NCBI RefSeq assembly: GCF_001646655.1
Contig: NZ_LPZN01000003.1
Location: 62,001 to 126,000, forward strand
Source of the DNA: Rhodococcus gordoniae
GTDB taxonomy: Bacteria; Actinomycetota; Actinomycetes; Mycobacteriales; Mycobacteriaceae
Direction of reading: 5' to 3'
Length of the DNA stretch: 64,000 nucleotides
Shown here: positions 24,851 through 36,496 of the stretch, piece after piece
Layout of the letters: every line of letters begins with the position of its first letter
How positions within the stretch are numbered: position 1 is the stretch's first letter
Made by a program: the position numbers and the translations under genes
The notes under the pieces: generated by a model
Told to the model about the DNA's origin: nothing
Seen by the model: the letters and a program-made list of their open reading frames with translations, nothing else
Database searches by the model: none

Positions 24851-25714
24851 ATGGCCGACGACCACCGCACACACACCGTCGCGCCTGTCGTCGCGGTCCT
24901 CACCGCGGTGCTGTCGATGCAGTTCGGGGCAGCGCTCGCCGCAACGCTGTTCGATCGGGTGGGCGCCCTCGGCACCGTGACCCTGCGCCTCCTCTTCGCA
25001 GCCGTCGTCCTCTGCGTGATCACCCGTCCTCGGCTACGGACGTGGAGGCCGGAACAATGGCGGGCGGTGGTGACACTGGGCGCGAGTCTCGCGCTCATGA
25101 ACACGGCGTTCTACGGCGCGTTGACCCGGCTTCCCCTCGCCGCGACCGTCACCATCGAGTTCCTCGGCCCACTCGGACTGGCCGCATTCCTGTCCCGGCG
25201 CGTCCGGGACGCGCTGTGGGTGGTGCTCGCGCTGACCGGGGTGGTCCTGCTCGGCGTCGGTGACGGTGCCGGGCTGTCCACCGGACTCGATCCGGTCGGG
25301 GTCGCCTTCGCACTGGTCGCCGCTTCCGGTTGGGCCTGGTACATCGTGGCGGGATCCCGTGTGGCGACGACCCTGCCCGGGTCGGCCGGCACGGCCGGCG
25401 CCACGGCGATCGCCGCCGTCGTCGTCCTGCCGTTCGGCGCGGCGACGGCCGGCACGGAACTCCTCCGGCCCGACCTCGTACTCGCGGGTCTCGCCGTGGC
25501 GCTGCTGTCGTCGGCGATCCCGTACACCCTCGAGATCCGCGCACTACGCGACCTGTCGAAGGAAGTGTTCGCGATCCTCATCGCGCTCGAACCCGCCGCC
25601 GCGGCGCTCGCAGGGGTCGTGGTGCTCGGACAGCTCGTCGAACCCCTCGCCCTCGTGGGCATCGCGCTCGTCGTGATCGCCGGCATCGGCGCGCTGCGCA
25701 CCTCGCGAACGTGA
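24851..25714 (+). CDS. EamA/RhtA-type DMT-family transporter
   Basis: A 287-residue inner-membrane protein with about ten hydrophobic segments in two homologous halves. It contains [31 protein letters not shown] and [21 protein letters not shown], which match the RhtA (threonine/homoserine exporter) branch of the drug/metabolite superfamily. The ATG at 24851 gives the expected length. It is divergent from the TIGR03084 gene and is probably a small-molecule exporter. Confidence 0.8.
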   Translation: MADDHRTHTVAPVVAVLTAVLSMQFGAALAATLFDRVGALGTVTLRLLFAAVVLCVITRPRLRTWRPEQWRAVVTLGASLALMNTAFYGALTRLPLAATVTIEFLGPLGLAAFLSRRVRDALWVVLALTGVVLLGVGDGAGLSTGLDPVGVAFALVAASGWAWYIVAGSRVATTLPGSAGTAGATAIAAVVVLPFGAATAGTELLRPDLVLAGLAVALLSSAIPYTLEIRALRDLSKEVFAILIALEPAAAALAGVVVLGQLVEPLALVGIALVVIAGIGALRTSRT

Positions 25715-25738
25715 CGTGGGCCTGCCCGGTACGCGTGG

Positions 25739-26632
25739 TCAGCGGATGCGCGTGATCATGCGGACCAGCTCCCCCGCGGGGCCGGGCAGGGCGCGCGGCG
25801 GCCGCCACACCGCGCGGAGCACCCGTTGCAGGTCGAGTCCGTCCACCGCGACCGCGACCAGACGGCCGGAGTCCAGATACTCCTCCACCGCAAGGGTGCT
25901 GAGCACGGCCGGTCCGGTACCGCCGAGCACACTGGTGCGGACCGCGGCGCCGCTCCCGAGCTCGAGCAGTGGTGCGGCCCGGTCGTACTCCTGCAGTGCG
26001 AGGTCGAGGGTGCGGCGCGTTCCGGATCCCTCCTCACGGACGACCAGTGGTGTCGCGGCGAGTTCGGTCACCGCGAGCGGGCGCCGTCGCCGTGCCCAGG
26101 GATGCCCCGGTGGGACGACCACGACGAGGCGGTCGCGTGCCACCGCGACGCTGTGCAGTCCGTCGGGGACGGTGGGTCCTTCGACGAAACCGACGTCGCA
26201 TCCGCCCTCGGCGACGACATCGCAGACCCGCAGGGAGTTGTGGACCTGCAACTGGATCTGGACGTCGTGGCGGATCGCGCGAAAGGCGCCGAGCCATCGT
26301 GGGATGAGGTGCTCGGCGACCGTCATGGACGCCGCGACGACCAGTTCGGGCTGCTGCGCGACGCGCAATGCCGCAGCGGCGTCGAGCAGGCGTTCCGCAT
26401 CGGCCAGGACTGCCCGCGCCCAGTGCGCGACCACCGTGCCCTCGGGGGTGAGCACCGAGCCCGTCCGTCCCCGCCGCACGAGGACCGCCCCGAGTTGCCG
26501 CTCGAGCCGCCGCAGCATGCGGGTCGCGTTGGGCTGGGCGAGACCGGCGGCGCGGGCGGCAGCGCCGAGCCCGCCCCGATCGTCGACCCCGACGAGCAGT
26601 TCCAGAGCAACGAGATCCGGCCAGGTGGTCAT
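25739..26632 (-). CDS. LysR-family regulator paired with a YeiH-like gene
   Basis: A 297-residue LysR protein. Its N-terminal winged HTH reads LVALELLVGVDDRGGLGAAA, then AGLAQPNATRMLRRLERQLG (about residues 30-50). The C-terminal effector domain contains VVAASMTVAEHLIPRWLG and PLVVREEGSGTRRTL. It is divergent from the YeiH-like membrane protein with 101 bases between the starts, the same arrangement as YeiE-YeiH in enterobacteria, so it likely controls that gene. Confidence 0.88.
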   Translation of the reverse strand: MTTWPDLVALELLVGVDDRGGLGAAARAAGLAQPNATRMLRRLERQLGAVLVRRGRTGSVLTPEGTVVAHWARAVLADAERLLDAAAALRVAQQPELVVAASMTVAEHLIPRWLGAFRAIRHDVQIQLQVHNSLRVCDVVAEGGCDVGFVEGPTVPDGLHSVAVARDRLVVVVPPGHPWARRRRPLAVTELAATPLVVREEGSGTRRTLDLALQEYDRAAPLLELGSGAAVRTSVLGGTGPAVLSTLAVEEYLDSGRLVAVAVDGLDLQRVLRAVWRPPRALPGPAGELVRMITRIR

Positions 26633-26660
26633 GCCCGAACGATATGCCTTTCCTTCTTCT

Positions 26661-26677
26661 CATATCCGATCGATATG
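26661..26677. promoter_or_regulatory. LysR-type binding site between the divergent LysR and YeiH genes
   Basis: CATATC (26661-26666) and GATATG (26672-26677) form a perfect inverted repeat with 5 bases between, containing the T-N11-A pattern of LysR boxes. A further GATATG half-site is at 26641-26646, close to the lysR start. The half-sites are suited to autoregulation and activation. Confidence 0.6.
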
Positions 26678-26733
26678 ACTTCATGCTCGATCGACGGCTG
26701 GCGCGGACACCGCGGCGACGGAAGAGTCGAGGC

Positions 26734-27759
26734 ATGCTCACCGTCCACGCGCCCTCGTCCCGGCCGACCGTCGTCCCGGGTCTCCTGGTGGCCGCCGCAG
26801 GTGCCGTCGTCGCCTTCGCTGCAGCACACCTGATCCCGGGTGCGAGTCCACTGCTCGTCGCGATCGTCCTGGGTGTGGTGACGGCGAACGCGGGCCTTCC
26901 GGCACGGGTCGCCGGTGCGCTGGAGCCGGGTCTGGGCGCGGCGTCGAAACACCTGCTCCGAGTGGGGGTCGCACTCCTCGGTTTGCAGCTCGCGGTCTCC
27001 GATCTCGTCGGCCTCGGATGGGGCACGGCACTCGTCGCGGCGATCGTCGTCGTCGCGGGGATCGGAGGCTCGCTCGCCTTCGGGGCCTGGCTCGGTGTGG
27101 GCTGGACGCAGCGCCTGCTCATCGCGTGCGGTTTCTCGATCTGCGGTGCCGCGGCTGCGGCTGCGGTCGACGGCGTGATCGATTCGCGCAAGCGCGAACT
27201 CGTGACCACCGTCGCGCTGGTGGTCGTGTTCGGCACCGCGATGATCCCGCTCGTTCCGCTCGTCGCCGGGATGCTCGGGCTCGCCCCCGAGACGGCCGGC
27301 CTGTGGGCGGGCGCGGCGATCCACGAGGTTGCCCAGGTGGTCGCGACCGGCACCGCACTCGAAGCCACTGCCGGTGGGGTGCTCGCCGCGGCGGTGACGG
27401 TCAAGCTCGCCCGGGTGGCACTGCTGGCTCCGGTCGTGGCGGTCGTCGGGGTCGTCGCCCGCCGTCGCGGTGAGGGACGCCGCGACGGACGGACTCCCCC
27501 GATCGTGCCGATCTTCCTGCTGGGATTTCTCGCCTGCGTCGCACTGCGCTCGGCCGGAGTACTGGACCCGGTCGTCGTGGACGCGGCGCGGACGGTACAG
27601 AGCGCTCTGCTGACGGTCGCGATGTTCGCCCTGGGGGCGGGGGTGCGCCGGGAGGTGCTTCGCGGCGTGGGGTGGCGCCCGATCGCCCTCGCGGCGGCAG
27701 CAACCCTCTGGGTCGCGGTGATCGCGCTGGTCGGCGTGTGGTCGCTGGGTGGGCGTTGA
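26734..27759 (+). CDS. YeiH/UPF0324-family membrane protein (putative sulfate/sulfite exporter)
   Basis: A 341-residue protein with about ten hydrophobic segments. GVVTANAGLPARVAGALEPG, ASKHLLRVGVALLGLQLAVSDL and AIHEVAQVVATG are characteristic of the UPF0324/YeiH family, annotated as putative sulfate exporters. The ATG at 26734 is preferred over an in-frame ATG at 26644, which would put the LysR sites inside the gene and add a charged start. The substrate has not been firmly shown for the family. Regulation by the divergent LysR gene is likely. Confidence 0.8.
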   Translation: MLTVHAPSSRPTVVPGLLVAAAGAVVAFAAAHLIPGASPLLVAIVLGVVTANAGLPARVAGALEPGLGAASKHLLRVGVALLGLQLAVSDLVGLGWGTALVAAIVVVAGIGGSLAFGAWLGVGWTQRLLIACGFSICGAAAAAAVDGVIDSRKRELVTTVALVVVFGTAMIPLVPLVAGMLGLAPETAGLWAGAAIHEVAQVVATGTALEATAGGVLAAAVTVKLARVALLAPVVAVVGVVARRRGEGRRDGRTPPIVPIFLLGFLACVALRSAGVLDPVVVDAARTVQSALLTVAMFALGAGVRREVLRGVGWRPIALAAAATLWVAVIALVGVWSLGGR

Positions 27760-27796
27760 GGCTCGGCGGGCGATGAAGATCAGCGGGCGAGGAAGA

Positions 27797-28129
27797 TCAG
27801 CGGGCGAGGAGGATCAGCACGGCCGACGAGATCGCGAGTACCACGACCGTGACGGTGACCGCGACGTTGCGCCACCAGAAGTAGGGGGCGCGACCTGCGA
27901 TCAGTCCCCGTACGCGCGCACGGTGACCGGTCCGGGACGCCAGTAGCACCGCGAGTACGGGCACGAGGCAGACGAGCCCGATCGTCGCGACGACCGGACC
28001 CGGGCCGGGAACGAATCGCATGAATCCGAGCACCACCGCGCCGAGCACCGAACCGGTACGCAGCCATGCCAGGCTCGTCCGTTCGGGCTGCAGCCCGGTG
28101 TCGCCGTGCCGCAGGTCGTCCGGCCTCAC
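27797..28129 (-). CDS. DUF202 membrane protein (second of a pair)
   Basis: A 110-residue protein with GLQPERTSLAWLRTGSVLG, the DUF202 signature, in front of three hydrophobic segments. It starts at GTG and lies 30 bases after another DUF202 gene. DUF202 proteins are small integral membrane proteins without known function. Such paired arrangements resemble YidG-YidH. Confidence 0.75.
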   Translation of the reverse strand: MRPDDLRHGDTGLQPERTSLAWLRTGSVLGAVVLGFMRFVPGPGPVVATIGLVCLVPVLAVLLASRTGHRARVRGLIAGRAPYFWWRNVAVTVTVVVLAISSAVLILLAR

Positions 28130-28159
28130 CGTGCTGCCCTTCTCACCGCACCACCCTTC

Positions 28160-28525
28160 TCACCAGGCGATCGCGACGGCCAGCACGACGCCGGCCACCC
28201 CGAGGGCCACCGCCAGCAGGTAGGCGGCCCACGGCACCGGGAGAGCACGACCCGTGCGCATCGCATGCTCGACACGGTGCCAGCGGATCAGCGCGAACAC
28301 CATGAGCAGGGCGGCGAACCCGAGCAGGGTGCACGCCAGCACCGTGCGGAGCCCTCCCGAGACGATGCCGCCCCCGAAGGTCTCCAGTGCGACGGCCGCG
28401 GCGATGACACCCAGCGCGGTGCGCACCCACGCCAGGAAGGTGCGCTCGTTGGCCAGCGTGAAGCGAGGGTCGGGGTCGGTGCCGTCGCGCAGCGCCTTCG
28501 GGCGCCAGCCTTCGCGGGTCTCCAC
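28160..28525 (-). CDS. DUF202 (YidH-like) membrane protein (first of a pair)
   Basis: A 121-residue protein starting at GTG. It contains DPRFTLANERTFLAWVRTALGVIAAA, the DUF202/YidH signature, followed by three hydrophobic segments with GGGIVSGGLRTVLAC between the first two. It heads a two-gene unit with the shorter DUF202 gene and starts 24 bases after the Rieske gene ends, so all three may be co-transcribed. The function is unknown. Confidence 0.8.
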   Translation of the reverse strand: METREGWRPKALRDGTDPDPRFTLANERTFLAWVRTALGVIAAAVALETFGGGIVSGGLRTVLACTLLGFAALLMVFALIRWHRVEHAMRTGRALPVPWAAYLLAVALGVAGVVLAVAIAW

Positions 28526-28549
28526 AGAGCGGACTCTATCCCGGACCGA

Positions 28550-29005
28550 TCAGCCCACGACGAGATCCGACCCGCGTGCCGCCACGGGACGCGATTTCAG
28601 GGGCCGCTTCGCCGGTCCCTCGATCGGCACACCCTCGAGGTCGAACCGGCTGCCGTGGCACGGGCAGATGATGCGCTCGCCGTCGACGCCGCTGAGATTG
28701 CACCCCTGGTGGCTGCAGATCGCGATGAACGCGCGGAAGTGGCCCTCCGCGGGCTGGGTGACGACGAGCCTCTGCGATTCGAGCAGTACGCCCCCGCCGA
28801 CCGGTACGTCCGCGACGGCAGCGACCACCTCCGCGTCGGGCCCGGGAGGTGCGGTCGTGGTGGGCGCCGCCGCTGCCGGTCGGTCCTCACCGACGTCGCC
28901 GGACGATCCGCAGGCGGTCAGTGCCACGCCGGCCGTCACCACGCCCGCTCCGCCGATGAGTGTGCGGCGGGTCAGCGCCGTGCGGTCGAGACTGTCGCTG
29001 CTCAT
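28550..29005 (-). CDS. Rieske 2Fe-2S lipoprotein with a Tat signal
   Basis: A 151-residue protein. The N-terminus has TRRTLIGGAGVV (twin-arginine) and lipobox LTAC, so it is probably exported folded and lipid-anchored outside the membrane. After an Ala/Pro/Thr linker comes a Rieske domain with CSHQGC (about residue 98) and CPCHGSRF (about 117), the Cys-His ligand pairs of the cluster. The PxP-like SRPVAARGSDLVV end is typical of small periplasmic Rieske proteins. An ATG 6 bases upstream (29011) is an alternative start. The electron partner is unknown. Two DUF202 genes follow. Confidence 0.85.
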   Translation of the reverse strand: MSSDSLDRTALTRRTLIGGAGVVTAGVALTACGSSGDVGEDRPAAAAPTTTAPPGPDAEVVAAVADVPVGGGVLLESQRLVVTQPAEGHFRAFIAICSHQGCNLSGVDGERIICPCHGSRFDLEGVPIEGPAKRPLKSRPVAARGSDLVVG

Positions 29006-29094
29006 GCACATGTCCGTTCGGGTAGAGAACTGTTCTCCCGAGCCTAACGACGAACGTCCGGACGGGCCGCGACCTGCGTCACCCGCCACGTTCG

Positions 29095-30771
29095 CTACCG
29101 GCGCAGCGACGCGAGCAGCGGAAGGCGCCGGCGACGCCGGCCGAGTTCGACGAGGGCCTCACGGTCGGTGATCTTGACGCGTGGACGGCCCTGTGCGTGC
29201 CCGGCCCGTCGCTCGGCGGTGTCGATGGCCTTCCATCCGTCGAGGTCGACGCGATCGGGCCGGCGCTGCGCGAGCAACCGGTTCAGGGCATCGCGGTCGC
29301 CGCGCGGGGCGGCGAGTGCCCCGGAGTCGAAGTCGGCCAGCAGCGCCGCGACGGTCTCCTTCGCGCAACCCTTGTTGGTGCCGATGACGCCGCTCGGTCC
29401 GCGCTTGGCCCACCCGGTGACATAGACACCGGTGTCGACGCGACCGCCGGTGTTGGGGACGACGCCGCGGGCGTCGTCGAAGGGCACACCCGGCACGGGG
29501 ACACCGCGATAGCCGATCGATCGGAGCACGAGCGTGGCGGGCAGGTCCTCGAACCGGCCGGTGGGGTGGGCCGCGAGGCGCCCACCGTCGTCGACGAGTT
29601 CGGTGCGTTCGACCCGCACGCCGGTCACATGGTCGTCGCCGAGCAGTTCGCTCGGTGCAGCGAGATACCGGAAGACGATGCGGCGGTGGCCCGGGCGGAC
29701 GGGGCGTCCGGCGTACTCGCGGGCGAGTCGCACACGCAGCGCGGTCGCCGGATCCTCCTCCACGGCCCCGGCACTCACCGGATCGAGTTCGAGGTCCTCC
29801 TCGTCGACGACGACGTCGACGCCCGTGAGATCGCCGAGGGCGAGGAACTCCGGATTGCTGTACGCGGCCTGTGCCGGTCCGCGCCGCCCCAGCAGGACCA
29901 CCTCACGGATGTTGCTCTTCCGCAGGGCCTTCAGCGCGTGATCGGCGATGTCGGTGCACGCCAGTTCGCCGACGTCCATCGTGAGGATCCGCGCGACATC
30001 GAGGGCCACGTTGCCGTTCCCGATGATCACGGCCCGTTCGCCGGAAAGGTCGAAGGCCTGGCCGGCGTGGTCGGGGTGCCCGTTGTACCAGGCGACGAAC
30101 TCGGTGGCGGCGTGGCTGCCGGGCAGATCCTCGCCCGCGATCCCGAGTCGGCGGTCGGACGACGCACCGGTCGCATAGATCACCGCGTGATGGTGGTCGA
30201 GCAGCTCCGCGTGGGTGATGTCGCGACCGATCTCGGTGGCGAGGTGGAGGGCGAACTCCTCGCGCCGGAACGACCGTTCGAACGATTCGGTGACCGCCTT
30301 GGTCCCCGGGTGATCGGGAGCGACGCCGGCGCGCACGAGCCCGAAGGGGGTGGGGAGCCGGTCGAACATCTCGACCTCGACGTCGGACCGCTCGAGGAGT
30401 TCCTGGGCGGCATAGCAGGCCGCGGGACCGGCGCCGACGATCGCGACCCGCAACGTGCCGCGATCGCGCGGAGGCGCCGGGGTGGGCACGAGCGGTTGCC
30501 AGCCCTCCGGCATCGGATGGTTCTCGTACCAGGCCGCGTTGATCTCGGCGAACCGCGCCTGCGACGGACGGAGCTTGTCGTCGGGCAGGATCGCCTCGAC
30601 CGGGCACGCGTCGGCGCACGCACCGCAGTCGATGCAGGTCTGCGGGTCGATGTGCAGCATCTCGGCGGTGGCGAACTCGGGCTCGTCCGGTGAGGGATGG
30701 ATGCAGTTCACGGGGCAGACCGCGACGCAGCTCGCGTCGTTGCAGCAGGTCTGGGTGATCACGTAGGCCAT
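29095..30771 (-). CDS. fprB: Ferredoxin/ferredoxin-NADP reductase fusion, FprB type
   Basis: A 558-residue fusion. Residues 1-70 form a 7Fe/8Fe-type bacterial ferredoxin with CCNDASCVAVCPVNC and CIDCGACADACPVEA. The remainder is an adrenodoxin-reductase-like flavoprotein with VAIVGAGPAACYAAQELL (FAD), VIIGNGNVALDVARIL (NADP) and GPSGVIGTNKGCAKETV near the end. This is the architecture of mycobacterial FprB (575 residues). It reduces its own or other ferredoxins from NADPH and can supply P450s or other oxygenases. The ATG at 30771 follows GAGGA. The longer open frame is out of family. Confidence 0.9.
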   Translation of the reverse strand: MAYVITQTCCNDASCVAVCPVNCIHPSPDEPEFATAEMLHIDPQTCIDCGACADACPVEAILPDDKLRPSQARFAEINAAWYENHPMPEGWQPLVPTPAPPRDRGTLRVAIVGAGPAACYAAQELLERSDVEVEMFDRLPTPFGLVRAGVAPDHPGTKAVTESFERSFRREEFALHLATEIGRDITHAELLDHHHAVIYATGASSDRRLGIAGEDLPGSHAATEFVAWYNGHPDHAGQAFDLSGERAVIIGNGNVALDVARILTMDVGELACTDIADHALKALRKSNIREVVLLGRRGPAQAAYSNPEFLALGDLTGVDVVVDEEDLELDPVSAGAVEEDPATALRVRLAREYAGRPVRPGHRRIVFRYLAAPSELLGDDHVTGVRVERTELVDDGGRLAAHPTGRFEDLPATLVLRSIGYRGVPVPGVPFDDARGVVPNTGGRVDTGVYVTGWAKRGPSGVIGTNKGCAKETVAALLADFDSGALAAPRGDRDALNRLLAQRRPDRVDLDGWKAIDTAERRAGHAQGRPRVKITDREALVELGRRRRRLPLLASLRR

Positions 30772-30837
30772 GGGGGTCCTCGCCAGCCGGGCGGAGCGTC
30801 CGCGAAGTTCATGTAACGGTGCGTAACAGTTAATACG

Positions 30838-30867
30838 ACTGTAGCGGGGGTCACCGCACGTTCGCAA
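30838..30867 (-). promoter_or_regulatory. Predicted fprB promoter
   Basis: On the minus strand TTGCGA (30867-30862) and TACAGT (30843-30838) are separated by 18 bases. This is a fair sigma-70-type match about 67 bases upstream of the fprB ATG. Confidence 0.5.
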
Positions 30868-30935
30868 GAGAACCTGCGACCACCCGGCGAAACTGCGAGA
30901 ATCGCACGATCGGACATCCGACCCGGGGGGACCAC

Positions 30936-31748
30936 ATGGCCACGTCGACACCGACCACCGATCTGCCTCGGACCCTGCCGCTGACGCCACTACCGGACGG
31001 CGCGGATCCCTACTCCACCGAGCGCACCGTCCGTACCGGCGACGTCGACACCGGCAGACGACTCCGGCTCGACGGCATCGCCCGCTATCTCCAGGACATC
31101 GGCACCGACAATCTCGCCGCCGTGGGGGCAGCCGATACCGACCCGCTGTGGATCGTCCGGCGCACGGTCGTCGACGTGCACCGCCCCGCCGAATACGGCC
31201 GGACACTCCGGTTGCGCCGCTGGTGCGACGCACTGTCGACGCGGTGGGCGAACGTGCGGGTCCGACTCGACGATCCCGGCTACGTGCCCGGCGGTCCGCT
31301 GATCGAGACCGCGGCGTTCTGGATCGACATCGGCCCCACCACCGGCGCACCCACCCGGATCAGCGACAGCCTGTTCGAGCACATGTCCCGATACGCGCAG
31401 GACACGCGCCTGAAGTGGAAGGCATGGCTGCCCGACCGCGCACCCGACGAGGTGGACGACGAACGCGTCTTTCCGCTGCGCGCCACCGATCTCGACCCGT
31501 TCGGGCACGTCAACAACGCCGTCTACTGGCACGGCGTCGAGGAGGTCCTGACCCTGCGGCCCGAGATCCCGGAGGCACCGTACCGTGCGGTCATCGAACA
31601 TCTGCGTCCCGTGGCCGCCGGCGAGACCCTCACCCTGCGGACGACCCTGCAGGAGGACGGGCTGACGGTGTGGTTCACGGTCGCGGATCACACTCGCGCG
31701 GTCGCGTGGATCGGCCGGAATCCGGACGCTCTACGGTGGACTCCATGA
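30936..31748 (+). CDS. Acyl-ACP thioesterase-like protein (double hot-dog)
   Basis: A 270-residue protein with two hot-dog repeats. The first contains RRLRLDGIARYLQDIGTDNL and RTVVDVHRPAEYGRTL. The second contains LRATDLDPFGHVNNAVYWHGVEEVL (about residues 178-202), the D-x-x-x-H-V-N-N catalytic pattern of acyl-ACP thioesterases. It releases fatty acids from acyl-ACP in the cytoplasm. Actinobacterial members may set free fatty acid pools. Its stop overlaps the sixA start by 4 bases (ATGA). Confidence 0.8.
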   Translation: MATSTPTTDLPRTLPLTPLPDGADPYSTERTVRTGDVDTGRRLRLDGIARYLQDIGTDNLAAVGAADTDPLWIVRRTVVDVHRPAEYGRTLRLRRWCDALSTRWANVRVRLDDPGYVPGGPLIETAAFWIDIGPTTGAPTRISDSLFEHMSRYAQDTRLKWKAWLPDRAPDEVDDERVFPLRATDLDPFGHVNNAVYWHGVEEVLTLRPEIPEAPYRAVIEHLRPVAAGETLTLRTTLQEDGLTVWFTVADHTRAVAWIGRNPDALRWTP

Positions 31749-32236
31749 CCCGTACCCTGATCTTGCTGCGCCACGGCAAGTCCGCGTACCCGGACGATGT
31801 GGACGATCACGAGCGTCCCCTCTCCCCCCGCGGACGCCGCGAGGCCGGACTCGCCGGTCGCTGGATCCGGGCGAACCTGCCCGAGGTCGACGCCGTGCTG
31901 TGCTCCACCGCGACCCGTACGCGCAAGACACTCACCGAGGCCGCGGTCGAGGCTCCCGTGGAGTTCCGCGACAGCCTGTATCACGCCGATCCGAAGACCC
32001 TGGTCACCGAGATCCGGCGAACGGCCGACGACGTACACACCCTGCTGGTCGTCGGGCACGAGCCGACGCTGTCCGCCACCGTCCTCGGGCTGATCACCGA
32101 TCACGGCACCGACGCCGCCCATCAGGTCACCGAGAAGTTCCCCACCTCCGCGATCGCGGTACTCACCGTGAGCGGGTCGTGGGCCGAATTGTCGCGTGGC
32201 ACGGCCGAGCTCGTGGACTTCCACATTCCGCGCTGA
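31745..32236 (+). CDS. sixA: SixA-type histidine phosphatase
   Basis: A 163-residue histidine-phosphatase-superfamily protein. LILLRHGKSAYP holds the RHG catalytic motif at residues 9-11, STATRTRKT the second arginine region, and VVGHEP the distal catalytic His. The short length without extra insertions matches SixA, which removes phosphate from phosphohistidine in phosphorelay and PTS proteins in E. coli. The partner here is unknown. It is translationally coupled to the thioesterase gene. Confidence 0.8.
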   Translation: MTRTLILLRHGKSAYPDDVDDHERPLSPRGRREAGLAGRWIRANLPEVDAVLCSTATRTRKTLTEAAVEAPVEFRDSLYHADPKTLVTEIRRTADDVHTLLVVGHEPTLSATVLGLITDHGTDAAHQVTEKFPTSAIAVLTVSGSWAELSRGTAELVDFHIPR

Positions 32237-32345
32237 CGCGGCCCGGCCGACGCCGTCGGCACGACGCACAGGCACGTCCTCACCGTTTCCCGTATCCGGG
32301 CCGACGGCCCCCGGGAACACCGCGCGATGCCCGCGCCGAGAAGAA

Positions 32346-32393
32346 ACGACGAAGGTCCCGCCCCCGAAGAGAAGAGGGCGGGACCTTCGTCGT
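32346..32393 (-). terminator. Terminator of the rpoBC operon
   Basis: A perfect 18-bp stem (32346-32363 with 32376-32393) has a 12-base loop and lies 17 bases after the rpoC stop. On the minus strand the stem is followed by GTTTCTTC. It sits between convergent sixA and rpoC and may act in both directions. Confidence 0.85.
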
Positions 32394-32409
32394 CTACTAC
32401 GGCAGCGAA

Positions 32410-36381
<3,972 letters not shown>

Positions 36382-36439
36382 GTAACTTCCTTTCCCCTGT
36401 GCGGGTTGTATTGCTGCTAGTTGTCGCTATCGCTGCCGG

Positions 36440-36491
36440 GACCCGACGCGGTACGCCTCCGAAAGACCGGTTCGGCGTACCGCATCGGGTC
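36440..36491 (-). promoter_or_regulatory. Stem-loop in the rpoB-rpoC gap
   Basis: GACCCGACGCGGTACGCC (36440-36457) pairs with GGCGTACCGCATCGGGTC (36474-36491), 18 bp with one mismatch, and an inner CCGAA/TTCGG pairing is possible. It starts 5 bases after the rpoB stop. It could be an mRNA processing or stabilising element or a mild attenuator of rpoC. Confidence 0.6.
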
Positions 36492-36496
36492 GGCTC

